From contig CASBPS010000042.1 in NCBI GenBank assembly GCA_949126835.1, positions 806,001 through 870,000 of the forward strand: a DNA stretch of 64,000 bases, given 5' to 3'. The translations under genes and the position numbers were made by a program. The notes beneath the pieces were generated by a model, which saw nothing but the letters and a program-made list of their open reading frames with translations, did not search any database and had not been told where the DNA came from. Positions 1-10,549 of this stretch are shown piece after piece; positions within the stretch are counted from its first letter, which is position 1; every line of letters starts with the position of its first letter. Source of the DNA: Anisus vortex (taxonomy: Eukaryota > Mollusca > Gastropoda > Planorbidae).

Positions 1-1190
1 TGCATTTTTATTAATGTTTTATATAATGTTAAGTTATTGGTTTTCCTGGTTTGTTCAGGCAACCCATTCCATGCCCGAATGCCACTCGGGAAGAAAGAGT
101 ACTCATATGCATTTGTTCTCGCATAAGGGACAAGGAAAGTGTTTTTGTCTTTATGTTTATCTGAGCTTTGCAACATGTTTTTATTGTGTTTGATTTCTAA
201 ATTAGAGTTTAATGCCTTATGTATTATTACTACTTTACTCTTTGCCCTTCTGTCCTCTAGTGTTTCTAGGTTTAGTGATTTTACTAATGGTGTTACTCTT
301 GCTAATTGGGAATATTCACTAGTTATGAACCTTGCAGCTCTTTTTAGAATTTGTTTACATTTTTTTTTCTTTAGTTGATGGGTCCCAAACAGATGCTGCA
401 TATTCTTGTATAGGTCTAACTAATGTGAGATAGCATTTTAGTTTTATATTTTTATTACATTTGTAAACGTTCCTTTTTATAAACCCTAATGTTTTGTTTG
501 ATTTTTTTAATTACTTCACCAATATGAGATTTCCAAGATATCTTATTATTTATTATTACTCCTAGATACTTAGCATTGTTAGTTTGAGTTAGTTATTTAC
601 CATGAATGAAGTATGTTGCTATTATTTGTTTCCTTTTCTTGGATACCCTTATTAGTTGGCATTTTTCTGGGTGAAAAGACATACTCCAGTTTGATTTCCA
701 TTTGTGTAGTTCATCTAGGTCTTTTTGTAGAAGTTCACAATCTTTTCCTGTCTTTATTATTCTATAAATTATGCAATCATCGGCACATAATCTTACTTTT
801 GTTTCTGTGTTGATGCAATTTGAAAGATCATTAATATAATTTAGAAATAGTAGGGGCCATAGAACAGTTCCTTGTAAAACTCCTGAGTTTACAGTTATTG
901 GTGATGACTTAAAGCCATTTATTATCACTGTTTGTTCTCTGCCTATAAGAAGTTGTTTAATGCCATTTTCATCTACATTTATATTTCATTTCTCTTCTAG
1001 TTTGTTTAAATGTATGAAGATGTCTTTGTCACCGGGATTTGAAAAAGGTGATGCAAAGTGTGTTTAGGATATTAGCTTTAGTTTCATTATCATGATAAGT
1101 TAAATTGTTTTGGCCTTTCAGTGGAGCTATGCCTGTAGTGTCCATTTTTCTTTATTTAATGTAAGACCATGTGATGGGTTTGGATTTTAG
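1..1190 (-). pseudogene. Decayed LINE: reverse transcriptase and C-terminal region
   Basis: Read on the minus strand, this is the 3' half of a non-LTR retrotransposon. The best-preserved piece (593-928) has the RT core: an SGVLQGT motif like SGVPQGT, a YINDL-like block, and CADD where active copies have F/YADD, so the catalytic box is mutated. From about 560 down to 1 the translation, through shifted frames, gives the usual LINE tail (a CYLTLVRPIQEYAASVWDP block, then YEYSFFPSGIRAWNGLPEQT). Above 928 the linker before RT continues to about 1190. Several stops and frameshifts show it is dead. The front half of the same copy appears to be 3868-4570, with foreign DNA in between. Clade (CR1 or jockey-like) was not settled. 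Confidence 0.8.
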
Positions 1191-1221
1191 GTACCCTGCT
1201 CAGCCTAGCGCCAAAAGCATA

Positions 1222-1245
1222 GGTGAGAGGGGGGCACGTTGATAC
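1222..1245 (+). repeat. Left terminal inverted repeat
   Basis: 24 bp, matching the reverse complement of 2380-2403 at 22 positions. It is preceded by TA. Confidence 0.7.
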
Positions 1246-2379
1246 ACATTTTACATTTTTGTACATTAATTGCAAACCATTATATTTAGAGTGGATATAA
1301 ATACTTTTATTTGTTCCCCTAGATATCCTGCATCTTTTTAACTACAAATTGTATTCATTTGAACATATTTAAAATAAATATAGCTCTAAAAGCAATGTAA
1401 AATAATTTGTATCATCTTGCCCCGTGTAGGGGCAAGATGATACACATTATGGGGCAAGCTGATACATTGAATAAGATTTAATAATTACACTAATACAGTG
1501 ACAATTTTACAAAGTAAACAACCCAAAACTATTATTTTATTGTTTATTTTATTATTTAGAACAATTTTGGTCAATAAAACTTCTATCGTTTCCCCGTGTT
1601 GGGACTTTCTTTTACATCTTCGCACCATCTGAAATTACAAACAATTAAAAAAATTAATGTCCCTGGCAATTTAATACAGTTAAACTAAATTTTAAAATCG
1701 CAATAATCGTAAAATAATATGATAAATAGTTTAATAGTAATGTATTTAATTAAACCTTTTTATTAGATGCCTGTATAAGGCCTAAGCATTAAACTTAAAC
1801 CCCTAGGCTAGTTCTAATAAATAGGAATAACACTAGCTAGACATAAAAAGTAAAGCAAAAATAAATGAAAATTATTTAAATGTAAGCTAAACTCAATGAA
1901 CCTAACACTCTAATTAAATATAAATACATTTTTGTAAAAAAGAAATATTATTCTATGTTTAAATGATTCTCCAAAGGGGTAAATAGGTAACCGGATATTG
2001 TATCATTGTGCCCCGAAACGGCTGTATCAACTTGCCCCACTACACCACATTGCATTAATTCGACTACATTAAAAACAAAACGCAAAAAACATAATCGTAA
2101 TTTAAAAAAAAGTATTCAGGAATCCCCATTTAACCTAAATAAAAAGATGATAAAATAAAAGTACTTACCGTGTCTGTGAAATCTCTTACGTAATAGTAAG
2201 TCAATATTTTTCAAAAGTCGCTCAAATTTCAATTTTCCTCACAGTATTATCAATTTTGATAGGAGCGAAGCCATTTTTATATCGAAAGTAGGGGAAGTAG
2301 AAAGCTATTTCCCGTACTAACTCTTCTGCGCATACGTAGTATAATAGCTGTAAAAAACAATTTGTATCAACCTGCCCCC

Positions 2380-2403
2380 GTATCAACCTGCCCCCCTCTC
2401 CCC
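2380..2403 (-). repeat. Right terminal inverted repeat
   Basis: Partner of 1222-1245, followed by TA. A second copy of the GTATCAACCTGCCCCC word lies just inside it (2363-2379), so the terminal motif is doubled at this end. Confidence 0.7.
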
Positions 2404-2769
2404 TAACTATTTAAATAGCACCAATCTGCAAAACTATACTTAGCTCTACTCTAGCGGTACGAACCAATGTGAATATGATGGGTGAACGTTGTATTTGTAA
2501 TCTGTATTTGTGCCTGTACATTGAAATTGATTAATTACACTTCTTTATGTTTATGTTACAATTATGTATTATATATATATATATAAATATATATATCCTA
2601 CACCTATCTCTTGTTTGAAAATACACGTCAGATGTTACTATCCCCTCCCCAATCTGTCTACATGTTTAGTTCCCATGAGTTATCAACGCACCCCACCAAA
2701 GCCATTTCCCCACTTGCAGTTCTCCCTCGGTGAGAGGATTAAGACAGGTAACACGTACGTATAAGCTCT
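2404..2769. other. Unannotated AT-rich stretch with short (TA)n tract
   Basis: No coding signal was seen. A (TA)n tract lies at about 2570-2597. The stretch is part of the DNA inserted in the LINE. Confidence 0.4.
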
Positions 2770-3345
2770 CAGTGGTCAGCAGATCTGAGAATCTCAAGAG
2801 CCGTCCGAAGCACCATAATAGAAAGTCTCTTTAAAAACCCGGACGAGCCGAAGCTCTTGACTCCGGGGCGTATCGCATTAGAAGTGAGTATAACTATGTC
2901 CGGGCTCCAGCCACCCCACGGCACGCCGAAGGCGTGGCGTGCCATGTAAAAGGGAAAGTTTCCGCAGGCCAACGACCGTTCGCTGCGGTTCCCCTAAGGA
3001 TCATTATCGTGGTGGCTTGCCCGTATATCTGCATTATCACCCGGTAGCACAAATCCTATACTATAGAGAAAAGACAACCAGGAACCGGGTGGGTCGTGAG
3101 ACGGGTAGCAGCGTCCATTGCTTCCTCCCCACCGAGACCCCGTGGCCTCTCGGCAGTGCAATGAATCTCGGACACGCTGCGGGGGCTGTCCCCTATGCGT
3201 TAGCCCGACGGTGTTTTCTTAAAGAAAAAGTACTTGCGGTTTACACACTACGCCGCTTTGAGGCCCATGGGTACAGTAGTGCGTCCGAAGCACCTGCGCG
3301 GGCCACCAGCCCCCCTCCCTTTCCACCCTACCCTCTATACCATTG
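2770..3345. repeat. GC-rich dispersed repeat
   Basis: This segment is much more GC-rich than its surroundings. Its first ~300 bases (about 2905-3065) match 56885-57045 in the same order: a CCACCCCACGGC-like block, TGGCGTGCC, a GATCCTTATTATGGTGGC-like block, CACCCGGTAGCACAA and CCTATACTATAG. It is therefore a dispersed repeat. Open frames on both strands are short and resemble nothing known to me. The part from 3066 to 3345 has no second copy in the window. Confidence 0.55.
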
Positions 3346-3867
3346 ACTTATCATGTTGTTCAATTTTCCCCTCTCCCCCCCACCCCTACTCCAGCCCACT
3401 CCAGATTTAACACAGAGGAGGAAGGTTTAGTTAGTTGGTTCTGAGACGAGCCAGTGTGCAGTCGCAAGTAGCTAGTTGTATATTCGCAGATACTGTATAG
3501 TTAAGACATATCTATAGATTATAATCTACTTGACAAGGGACTTAGTCATTCATTTAGCCTACAGTAAACCATTTATTTCTGCACATATCTCAGTCAGAAG
3601 GCATTGGTGACTCCTGACAAAATAAAAAAGTTTTTGAACGTTCAAACATAAGAGTCTGTATTGTATTGTGTCTGTCCGCTTGGAGTATCGAGTCTCTGCT
3701 TGGATTTTTTCAAACAAGTCACTTTAGTCATCTGTGCTAGCTACACGGAAATACGGGGATAAATATAAATTTCTAGGGACCAGTACTACGATGATATCAA
3801 CCCTTCTATAAGACAACGAGCCGCCCTTATGACATTTCCCACCTGATCGTTTGCCTAACACGCAACA
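3346..3867. other. Unassigned stretch inside the LINE interruption
   Basis: A C-rich tract (3360-3405) is followed by AT-rich sequence with an AATAAA-like word near 3620. Composition and position next to the LINE break would fit part of a solo LTR, but I could not define TG/CA ends or a target duplication. It is recorded only as unassigned inserted sequence. Confidence 0.25.
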
Positions 3868-4570
3868 GAACATACGTTTTTATTATTACCTTTAGAAATT
3901 TTGCATTGTTTACATATTCATTCTGCAGCTGTCTGCTTAGTTTCTGAGTTAAATGTTTAGTTTTTAGGTATTTTTTTATGTAGTTTAATTGAATTAGTTG
4001 CCTTAAACTTTTTGAATATATTTTCTTTTTGTTTACACAGTTTCTTTAGTTTAGTGTTAAACCAACATTTGTTAATTTTATTTGATGTTTGCTTTGTTGG
4101 CACAGAATCAGCCATTATTGCTTTTAAGTTTGTTTTTATGAATTGCCAAATATCTTCAACTGGACTATTTATATTGTATTTAGTAAGAAAATTGGTTTTG
4201 GAATTTTATTGCTGATTGATTTAATTCTGTTGTGTTACGTTTATTCCAGAGATAAATTATTATTTTAGGTTTCTTGCTAATTTGGGTTTGTATTTTGTTA
4301 TTTACTCTGACAATATCTTGATTTGAAAGCCCAGATATTATTTCATAATCTATCACTAGTCATGGTCTGCTCGTTAAGAATAAATCTAGTATTTTATGGT
4401 TTCTTGTGTTGTTTTTTTTATTAATTTGATCTAAGTTTATTTCTTTTATGTTTTGGTGTTTTTCTATAAAGTATCTATTCCAATCATATCGTATAAATGG
4501 AAACTAATAATAGTTGTGCCTAAATCTAATCATTGATCGTCTGTGTTTTGTATATGATTGTGTATTTATC
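3868..4570 (-). pseudogene. Decayed LINE: endonuclease tail and linker
   Basis: Minus-strand translation through several stops gives the end of an APE-type endonuclease (LDLFLTSRP block near 4400-4350, a GLSNQDIV block near 4330) and then a basic linker (INKCWFNTKLKKLCKQK near 4080-4030). This is the usual order ahead of RT in CR1/jockey-type LINEs. With 1-1190 it makes one old element whose two halves are now about 2.7 kb apart. The 5' part of the endonuclease is missing. Confidence 0.7.
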
Positions 4571-5559
4571 TGATTTTTGCAGTATAGACACGCTTCTGGC
4601 GTATGTCCCTAACTAGAAAATAAACAAACCTTCTAAGAGCTTATAATTTTCTAGATTAGGCAGTGATATCTTTTTAATTTTTGATACACTTTTAATGTAG
4701 GCCTACTATTATGATAAGCTATTTTTTGTTTGGTAATGTGGAATAAAAAATAAAGTATTGACATATTTTTTTAATATTTTTTTTTATTTTGTAAAAAATG
4801 TTTAATCTATGAAAAAATAATTGCAATGGATTATTTAGATAGTTACTTTTAATGTATAAGCTTAAAGTTGTCCCTTTCAAAAGGAGTTCATACTATGTCT
4901 TTCTTTAAAAAAAACGTTAAATATATTTTATAATTATTAATTGATAAAAGCCATACTACAGGCGTATATTGAAATACAAATAATTATTATAAATAGTTTA
5001 AATCCTAAAATCGATAGGCTACTTTACACCCCTAGCACACATTCTGCAAAAAGCTGGATTTGACTTGCCGATCATTTCGTTGTGGAGTCGTGGAGGGTCA
5101 CATAATAATAAGTGTACTTTCCGCTTTTCTATATTGCCCGTGCCGCAAAAAGTGAAATATATATTTTTTTTTTGTTCTTTTATTGTTCACTGCTTTATGT
5201 AATGATTAATTATAATTCTTCAGTTCAATGATACTAAGGCTACTAAAGCCTAGGAAATCTCACTAGAATGTTTAAATTCATGAAACTAGCCCATCAGTTT
5301 TGGATTAGTATAATGTATCCCCGTCGAATCAATATCAAATAGTGTCTGTAAAACAGAGTTCTCAAATTCCCATTGCCACATAGCACTACTAGCGTAATGC
5401 CCAATAGCCTTTAAATTGGATCAGTATAGGACCTGAATGAATGTTCAATAGCTGATCGTTTGCAAACAAAATCATAATATGTATAATTAAGTGGGAGTAG
5501 GCATTGATATTTTTAAAATGTATTTAGTGACATGTTTAAAAACTTTAATTTATTTCCAG
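4571..5559. other. Upstream region of the peptidase-like gene; no gene seen
   Basis: AT-rich sequence with no supported coding segment. The promoter and any 5' untranslated exon of the gene starting at 5575 should lie here or further upstream, but I could not locate them. Confidence 0.3.
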
Positions 5560-5574
5560 AATAATTTCGCGACA

Positions 5575-6245
5575 ATGTCTACATTAGAAGGTAGAAATGA
5601 AACTGGAGACGACACTTTGCAGAAACCAATTAAAACTGAATCAGCCACTTACCAAAATGAGTCTCAAGAAATCGTATGTGAAAATTACCTAGACACTTTC
5701 TCTATTTTTAAATAGCTATTTCCCAACTAGACTATTTTTAATTAATAATCCAATAAATATTTAGCATTTAAATTTTGTTAGCAGGATCACTGGTATGGGG
5801 GTACGGTGTGTTCGAATTCTAATGAAAGCTAGGATTTATTCATGGGTCTGAAGAGTGTCCCTGAGTCTACCCAGCTCTGATGGGTAGCCTACTTGAATAT
5901 ATGTAGAGTAGCAAAGGGCTGCTGAGCATTGTGCTGTAAGCCGTGGCCACAGAAGCTGGTAAAAGCTGTTTCATTGGTCCTAAGGATCAATTTTGTCCGA
6001 CGGGCTACTCTTTTACTTTACGATCATTGATAATTATTTTTAATTTAGCATGGGTTTAACTTATTTAATATATTAAGCGTTTTATGACAAGTTTGTCTGT
6101 TTGCATCCAAGTCATTTATCAAGAAAATATATTATATCAAACAATTTATTTTCGAGGGTGCTTTCAATTTATACATTTGATTTTTTTATATTTTGCGCCG
6201 TTTCGGCAAACGGTCAAGGAGGCTATAGAGGTCAAACATATACAC

Positions 6246-6276
<31 letters not shown>

Positions 6277-8205
6277 CAAACATAAAAAAAAAATCACGGT
6301 ATTCATACACATAATTACCGTGAGTTTGTTTATATATTTGTTTGTTTAATTTATTGATTTATTTATTTAATAAAATGGTTCGAAAAGGTAGACAATTTCA
6401 AGCTGTCTGAAAGGTGTGGACAGAGAACAGTAGAACAACAAATCATGGAAAGAAAGTGGAGATGGATTGGATACAGCTAGACAGGCCTTAGAGTGGAACC
6501 CCCAGGGCAAACGACACAGCAGAAGAACTAAGAGTGCACGGAGACGAAGGATGTTGGATGAGGCTGGACGAACATAAAAGAGCTGGGAAGAACTGAAGCG
6601 ACGAGCAGGAGACCGTGGAGAGTGGCGTGCTTTGAGAGACGCACTATGATCCACATGGAACCCAAAGGACCGACGATATGATGATGCTTTGATTCTTACT
6701 CTTTAGTAAACAAGCCGTTACATTTTTGAAAAAATCAAGTTAGAATTTCAATTCGAATACTTAAAACGTGTAGGATTCACTGTTCATAATGTATCACTAC
6801 ATGGAAATATTTTATAAAATGGTGTAACTAAAAAGAGATGTATATATTAAAGTAATTTTTTCTGTTTATTTCCTTAGGAAAGTTTGAGCCAAAATTTTCC
6901 AAGTAAAGAAGGTAAAGAAAATATATCTATTTTTTGTTTGTTTTTTTCTTAAGTGGAGTCAACCTTTTGAAAACCAAAAACGTTTTAAAAGTAAATGTTC
7001 TACACTTAAATTTAAGTTTAAAACTATGTTAGATCAGTCCACAATGTATATGATTACCTTTAAAAATTTAAATTTTGTGCTTTTCCAGTTCCTAACCAAA
7101 GTTATGACAAGTTAATGCAAAAATGCTTGCCAATGATAGGTAAAACATTATGAAAGCCATGCAAATGTAGGCTAAAAATGTTAATGATTATATAGTATTA
7201 TTTTGTTTGATAACATTTTGATCAATAAGAATATGAATATTTACACAAAGTTATTCATTTTTATCTTACTTTATAGGTGAACATGAAAATCAGGTGTTAG
7301 AAGATGGGGAAGCAAATTTTAATTTACACAAACATATGAACAATTGCACGAAGAATCCGAATCATCCAAAGTTTATACCTATTGAATCTTTGTGTATAAG
7401 TCATCTACCCATAAGTTACCAGGACGTTGATTTGTATGAGCTCATCAAAGCTACAGCTGATCTGACAGTTAAACTAACGATCACAATGACCAGTGTAGAC
7501 AGACTAGAGTTTTGGCCTGGCACTGACATTCCATACTTTTTGTCTAACTTAAGAGGAAAGACAACGCAGAGGACAGGAAGTGGGTGGGTGAGACAAGTGA
7601 TCAGGTACACAGGGGAAGATAAACATGCTGGCGCTACGTGTCCGTGTGATAAATGTAAAGCTTCACCCAATCCCAGCAAGGTTTGGTGGAAAGTAGTAGT
7701 TTATACAGCTGCACATGTGGTTTTTGACAACAGCGAGGCGAACAGAACAACAGTTACATTGTTTTATGATAGTGTAGATAGTGATGTGGTTATTCTTAAA
7801 GATTGTTTATCTCTTCGTGATTGCAACCATAAGGAATACAAGTGTTGGTTAAACTGTGCGATATGTGATGATTCTTTGGGAAATAAATTGAAGAAGATGA
7901 AAACACGTTTTGATAATTTGAGAGAAAAAGTCTACAACAAATATTATACAACTTGGGAAATGGACAGGTTAAACTTTATAGTGTCACATCCTCACGGATG
8001 TCCCAAACAGGTTACTATTGGTCACTGTAAAACTATGGTAAGGGTGAATAATAATGACTATGCCAATAAGTTTACTTACACCACATGTACATGTCATGGA
8101 AGTAGTGGAGCCATAGTCCACCTCGTAGGTTATGATTGGTCAACTGATATTGTACATAGTGGCTGTTTTAAGGACTCTGGACTTAGCTATAGTGCCATTT
8201 GGTGA
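5575..8205 (+). CDS. Four-exon gene, possible chymotrypsin-fold peptidase-like protein
   Basis: Four exons join in a consistent frame: 5560-5673 (ATG at 5575), 6878-6911, 7089-7139 and 7277-8205 (TGA). Every junction has a pyrimidine-rich AG acceptor and a GTATGT or GTAAA donor, and the phases 0, 1, 1 are compatible. The product is about 370 residues with no signal peptide or membrane segment. The first ~65 residues are polar. The C-terminal ~230 residues contain a CPCDKC motif, TAAHVVF (His about 208), MDRLNFIVSHPHG (Asp about 291) and CHGSSGA (Ser about 338), then DIVHSG. Order and local context resemble the His/Asp/Ser triad of S1-type proteases, although Asp-to-Ser spacing (47) is short. 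I recall similar uncharacterised molluscan proteins but cannot name the family. The gene structure is well supported; the enzymatic reading is inference. Introns 1 to 3 hold a SINE and a LINE scrap. Confidence 0.75.
5780..6022 (+). mobile_element. tRNA-derived SINE copy in intron 1
   Basis: The body and 3' end match the better-preserved SINE at 9070-9348: GTGTCCCTGAGTCTAC, then GGCCACAGAAGCTGGT, and a terminal GTCCGACGGGCTACT followed by a T-rich tail. The tRNA-like head is degraded, with only a GTTCGAATTC remnant of box B near 5811. Confidence 0.7.
6380..6690 (+). pseudogene. LINE C-terminal fragment
   Basis: Plus-strand translation with frameshifts gives the RKWRWIGY ... NPQGKR ... W..LKR ... 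W.A tail found after RT in RTE/CR1-type LINEs (compare 20154-20590 on the other strand). It lies in intron 1 of the peptidase-like gene in the same orientation. A (TA)n tract at about 6240-6277 precedes it. Confidence 0.65.
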
Positions 8206-8548
8206 AGAATGGTAATTGAGTGCTTGTTTGTAACTTTTTCACGCTATCAAATCTTTATATAAATGGGACAATGTAGTTTCAGTATTGTTTGATTGCGATA
8301 TTAAGAAATGCATTTTTCATTTGGCTACATTTTTTTAAAATTTGATGTAAATTCTAAATATTATTTTTAAGAGTAAACATGATAATTATTTATCTTATTA
8401 TATATGAACCTATGGGTTCATGTTGTTTTCAAAAATTTAAAGTTTATTAATTTTTATTGACTGAATTTGCTATTATTGAAATTTTAAGTCGTCTATGTAA
8501 AATGAGTGAACAGTTATCGAAGTTAGTAATCTTGTTATTATAAAAAGT

Positions 8549-8559
8549 AATAAAATAAA
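8549..8559 (+). terminator. Poly(A) signals of the peptidase-like gene
   Basis: Two overlapping AATAAA hexamers (8549-8554, 8554-8559) lie about 345 bases after the stop codon and are the first good candidates downstream. The 3'UTR would be AT-rich. Confidence 0.5.
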
Positions 8560-8565
8560 AGACCA

Positions 8566-8760
8566 TGTTTCTGTGGCCATTGCATACAAGGGTATTGTGT
8601 GGCCAGCACAACACCCAGCCGCCTTTTATGTCAGGTACCTTTCAGATCAGACAGGAACACCTTCCAGGTCCGAAAGAAATCTTGCCCTTCACCAGGATTC
8701 GAACCCAGGACCTTCGGTACACCAGCTAAAGGCGGTGCTGCTCGGCCAAGGATCCCATTT
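8566..8760 (-). mobile_element. tRNA-derived SINE, minus strand
   Basis: On the minus strand it starts with a tRNA-like head: box A TTGGCCGAGCAGC and box B GGGTTCGAATCCTGG (near 8690-8705). A body follows with TGTGCTGGCCACACAATACC and GGCCACAGAAAC, shared in part with the SINE at 9070. It is a second member or subfamily, ending just after the poly(A) signals of the neighbouring gene. Confidence 0.7.
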
Positions 8761-9069
8761 ATTTTATACTTACGATCTTACTTACTGTCAATGGCCGAAC
8801 TGACTCATGGACCGAGTAAACATAGGAAAAGCAAAGACAATATTAAAACTATAAATAATTAAAACAGGATACATTTAAGATAAGTAGCCTACTCATCAAA
8901 ACTAGAAAATTTGCAGTTCGGGCCACTGTGTAGTGGTAAGTTATGGTAGTTGATATAAATCATATTTTTTTTTGGGTCTAAATTAAAAAGTTTATAAATA
9001 AATAGTAGGCTACTCTGTTTAGCAAACAAAATGTAACGCTCGGTGTGGTTTTCTCCTCGAACGACCACG

Positions 9070-9348
9070 CGGGTGCACGGTAGCCGAGCGGCAGCGCCTT
9101 GGACTGGCGATGCAAGGGTCCTGGGTTCGAATCCTGGTGAAGGCTAGGCTTTTTTTCTTAGGGTTTGAGGGTGTCCCTGAGTCTACTAAGCTCTGATGGG
9201 TATCTGACCTTTGTTGGGGTAAAGTAAAGGCTGCTGTGCATAATGCTGGCCACACATTCAACTAGTATGCCGGGGCCACAGAAACTGGTGAACGCTGCTT
9301 CACCGGCCCTATGGATCAATTCGGTCCGACGGGATACTTTACTTTTTT
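9070..9348 (+). mobile_element. tRNA-derived SINE, best-preserved copy
   Basis: The head contains RNA polymerase III box A (TAGCCGAGCGG, 9081-9091) and box B (GGTTCGAATCC, 9123-9133) at the spacing of a tRNA gene. The body runs GTGTCCCTGAGTCTAC, GGCCACAGAAACTGGTGAAC, CGGCCCTATGGATCAATT, and the 3' end is GGTCCGACGGGATACTTTAC plus a T run. Related copies lie at 5780-6022, 36096-36300, 50697-50925 and a 3' stub at 39499-39530. The partner LINE that would share the 3' end was not identified. Confidence 0.85.
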
Positions 9349-10129
9349 CTGATGCATCTTTCTCCTCCGCAAAACTGACTTCTTTACGTTCTCATAGAAA
9401 TGAGGTTATTGCTAAGAAATCAAACGAATATATCTCCGCCACCGCCGCTTTCACTTGCCTCCTCGCTCATCTTCGTTTAGTTTTATTTTATGTGAGTCTG
9501 CTATCAATTTTGTATTAGCTGTTAAAGCGATATATCACTCGGTCATCCGGTCAGCGTCTTGTCTAACATAATTTATGGACTGTAAAACTTCAAGGACTTC
9601 TCCAAGTGCAGATTTTTATCATTGGATCTAAGCTACATGTATGTACCCACGAGATAATTGCATATGATAAAGTTGCGTGTGTTTACTTCTTGTACAGTGT
9701 AGTAATTCTATTACAACCAGTTCGTTACGTTTCTCGGTTGTTACGCCTACCATTATGATAAGCAAACCATCATTTTACGCCTTACAGTAAGTTTTGCCTA
9801 CTATGTTGTAAGACCCATCATTATGTTATGCTTAGTATTATGATACACTTAACAATATGTTGTCTCTACATTTTTGTTAATTGTGTCAAAAGTTTATACT
9901 TTCTAGTATATTTTGATTTTTGTTGTGTTATCTTTTTTCATGATTTTTTTAGTATGTTTATGCCTTGCATTATTTTTAGATTACTAGTATGTTATGCAGA
10001 CACTTACGTAATGTCTATTATTACGTTAGACTTTGCCGTACTGTATGCTTACCAATGTATTTAAAAGTCTATGTGATGATACTTAGTTTAAAAACTTGAA
10101 ATGTATTGTATTGCGTAAAAAAAAGTCTA
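9349..10129. other. Unannotated region
   Basis: No gene or recognised repeat. The words ACCATTATGATAAG and similar recur loosely between 9745 and 9850, suggesting an old degenerate repeat. Confidence 0.3.
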
Positions 10130-10270
10130 CTATATAGGAGAGTTTTGTCCCCTACCCATAACTTCGGTTTAAGTCTAGTCTTGTATTTGTATAAGTATTT
10201 TAAATGATGTTAAATTGTTGGTATCTTAGGGCATCCCATACCATCTCTTAATGCAATCACGGTAAACAGA
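10130..10270 (+). repeat. Fragment of dispersed repeat R
   Basis: It contains the R words GGTTTAAGTCTAGTCTTG and TTTTAAATGATGTTAA in the order seen in the 68-bp array at 52115-52390. It is diverged. Confidence 0.5.
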
Positions 10271-10439
10271 TGTATTTATATGCAAATGAAAAAAAAGTGT
10301 TTTTAACATTTAGGTTCGATATATGGGTCGTTTTCTACTCTATTGATTGCAAATTTATAATGCTACTAAAACTAATGAATAAAAACATAAAAAAAGACAA
10401 TTGGTTAATTAATATTTTTACATTTAATAATAAATTATA

Positions 10440-10549
10440 AAACACATTTTAAGCTACTAGCTTGTTTTCAATAGTACGTATTTACTAGTCTCAATAAAGC
10501 GAACATTATTAATTAATAAAACATTTTTGAACGGCCTTTTAATTAGGGC
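10440..10549 (-). repeat. Fragment of dispersed repeat R
   Basis: It matches the minus form of the R segment around 29290-29430: a CTACTAGnnTGTTTTCA block, TACGTATTTACT, then a TTTTTGAACGGCCTTT block. It ends where the C-rich segment begins. Confidence 0.45.

Larger units (their letters stand above)
1222..2403. mobile_element. TA-flanked inverted-repeat element (MITE-like), 1.18 kb
   Basis: The ends form a 24-bp terminal inverted repeat (1222-1245 and 2380-2403; core GAGAGGGGGGCA) with two mismatches. Each end is flanked by TA (1220-1221 and 2404-2405), as expected for a TA target duplication of the Tc1/mariner/pogo type. Inside, the motif GGGGCAAGNTGATACA recurs in both orientations near 1408-1424, 1430-1446, 1452, 2010-2038 and 2363-2380, once as a near-perfect hairpin with a 5-base loop (1408-1446). 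No open frame is present, so it is non-autonomous. It lies inside the DNA that splits the LINE of 1-4570. I do not recognise the family. Confidence 0.7.

Noticed and set aside
2939..3346. A 135-codon plus-strand frame.
   Set aside because: It lies in a GC-rich dispersed repeat; the copy at 56885-57045 does not keep the frame.
2404..3867. A solo LTR filling the gap in the LINE.
   Set aside because: Composition fits, but I could not find TG/CA ends or a target duplication.
9070..9150. A possible tRNA gene with box A and box B.
   Set aside because: The tRNA-like head is fused to a long body shared with other copies, has no visible acceptor-stem pairing that I could close, and is a SINE head.
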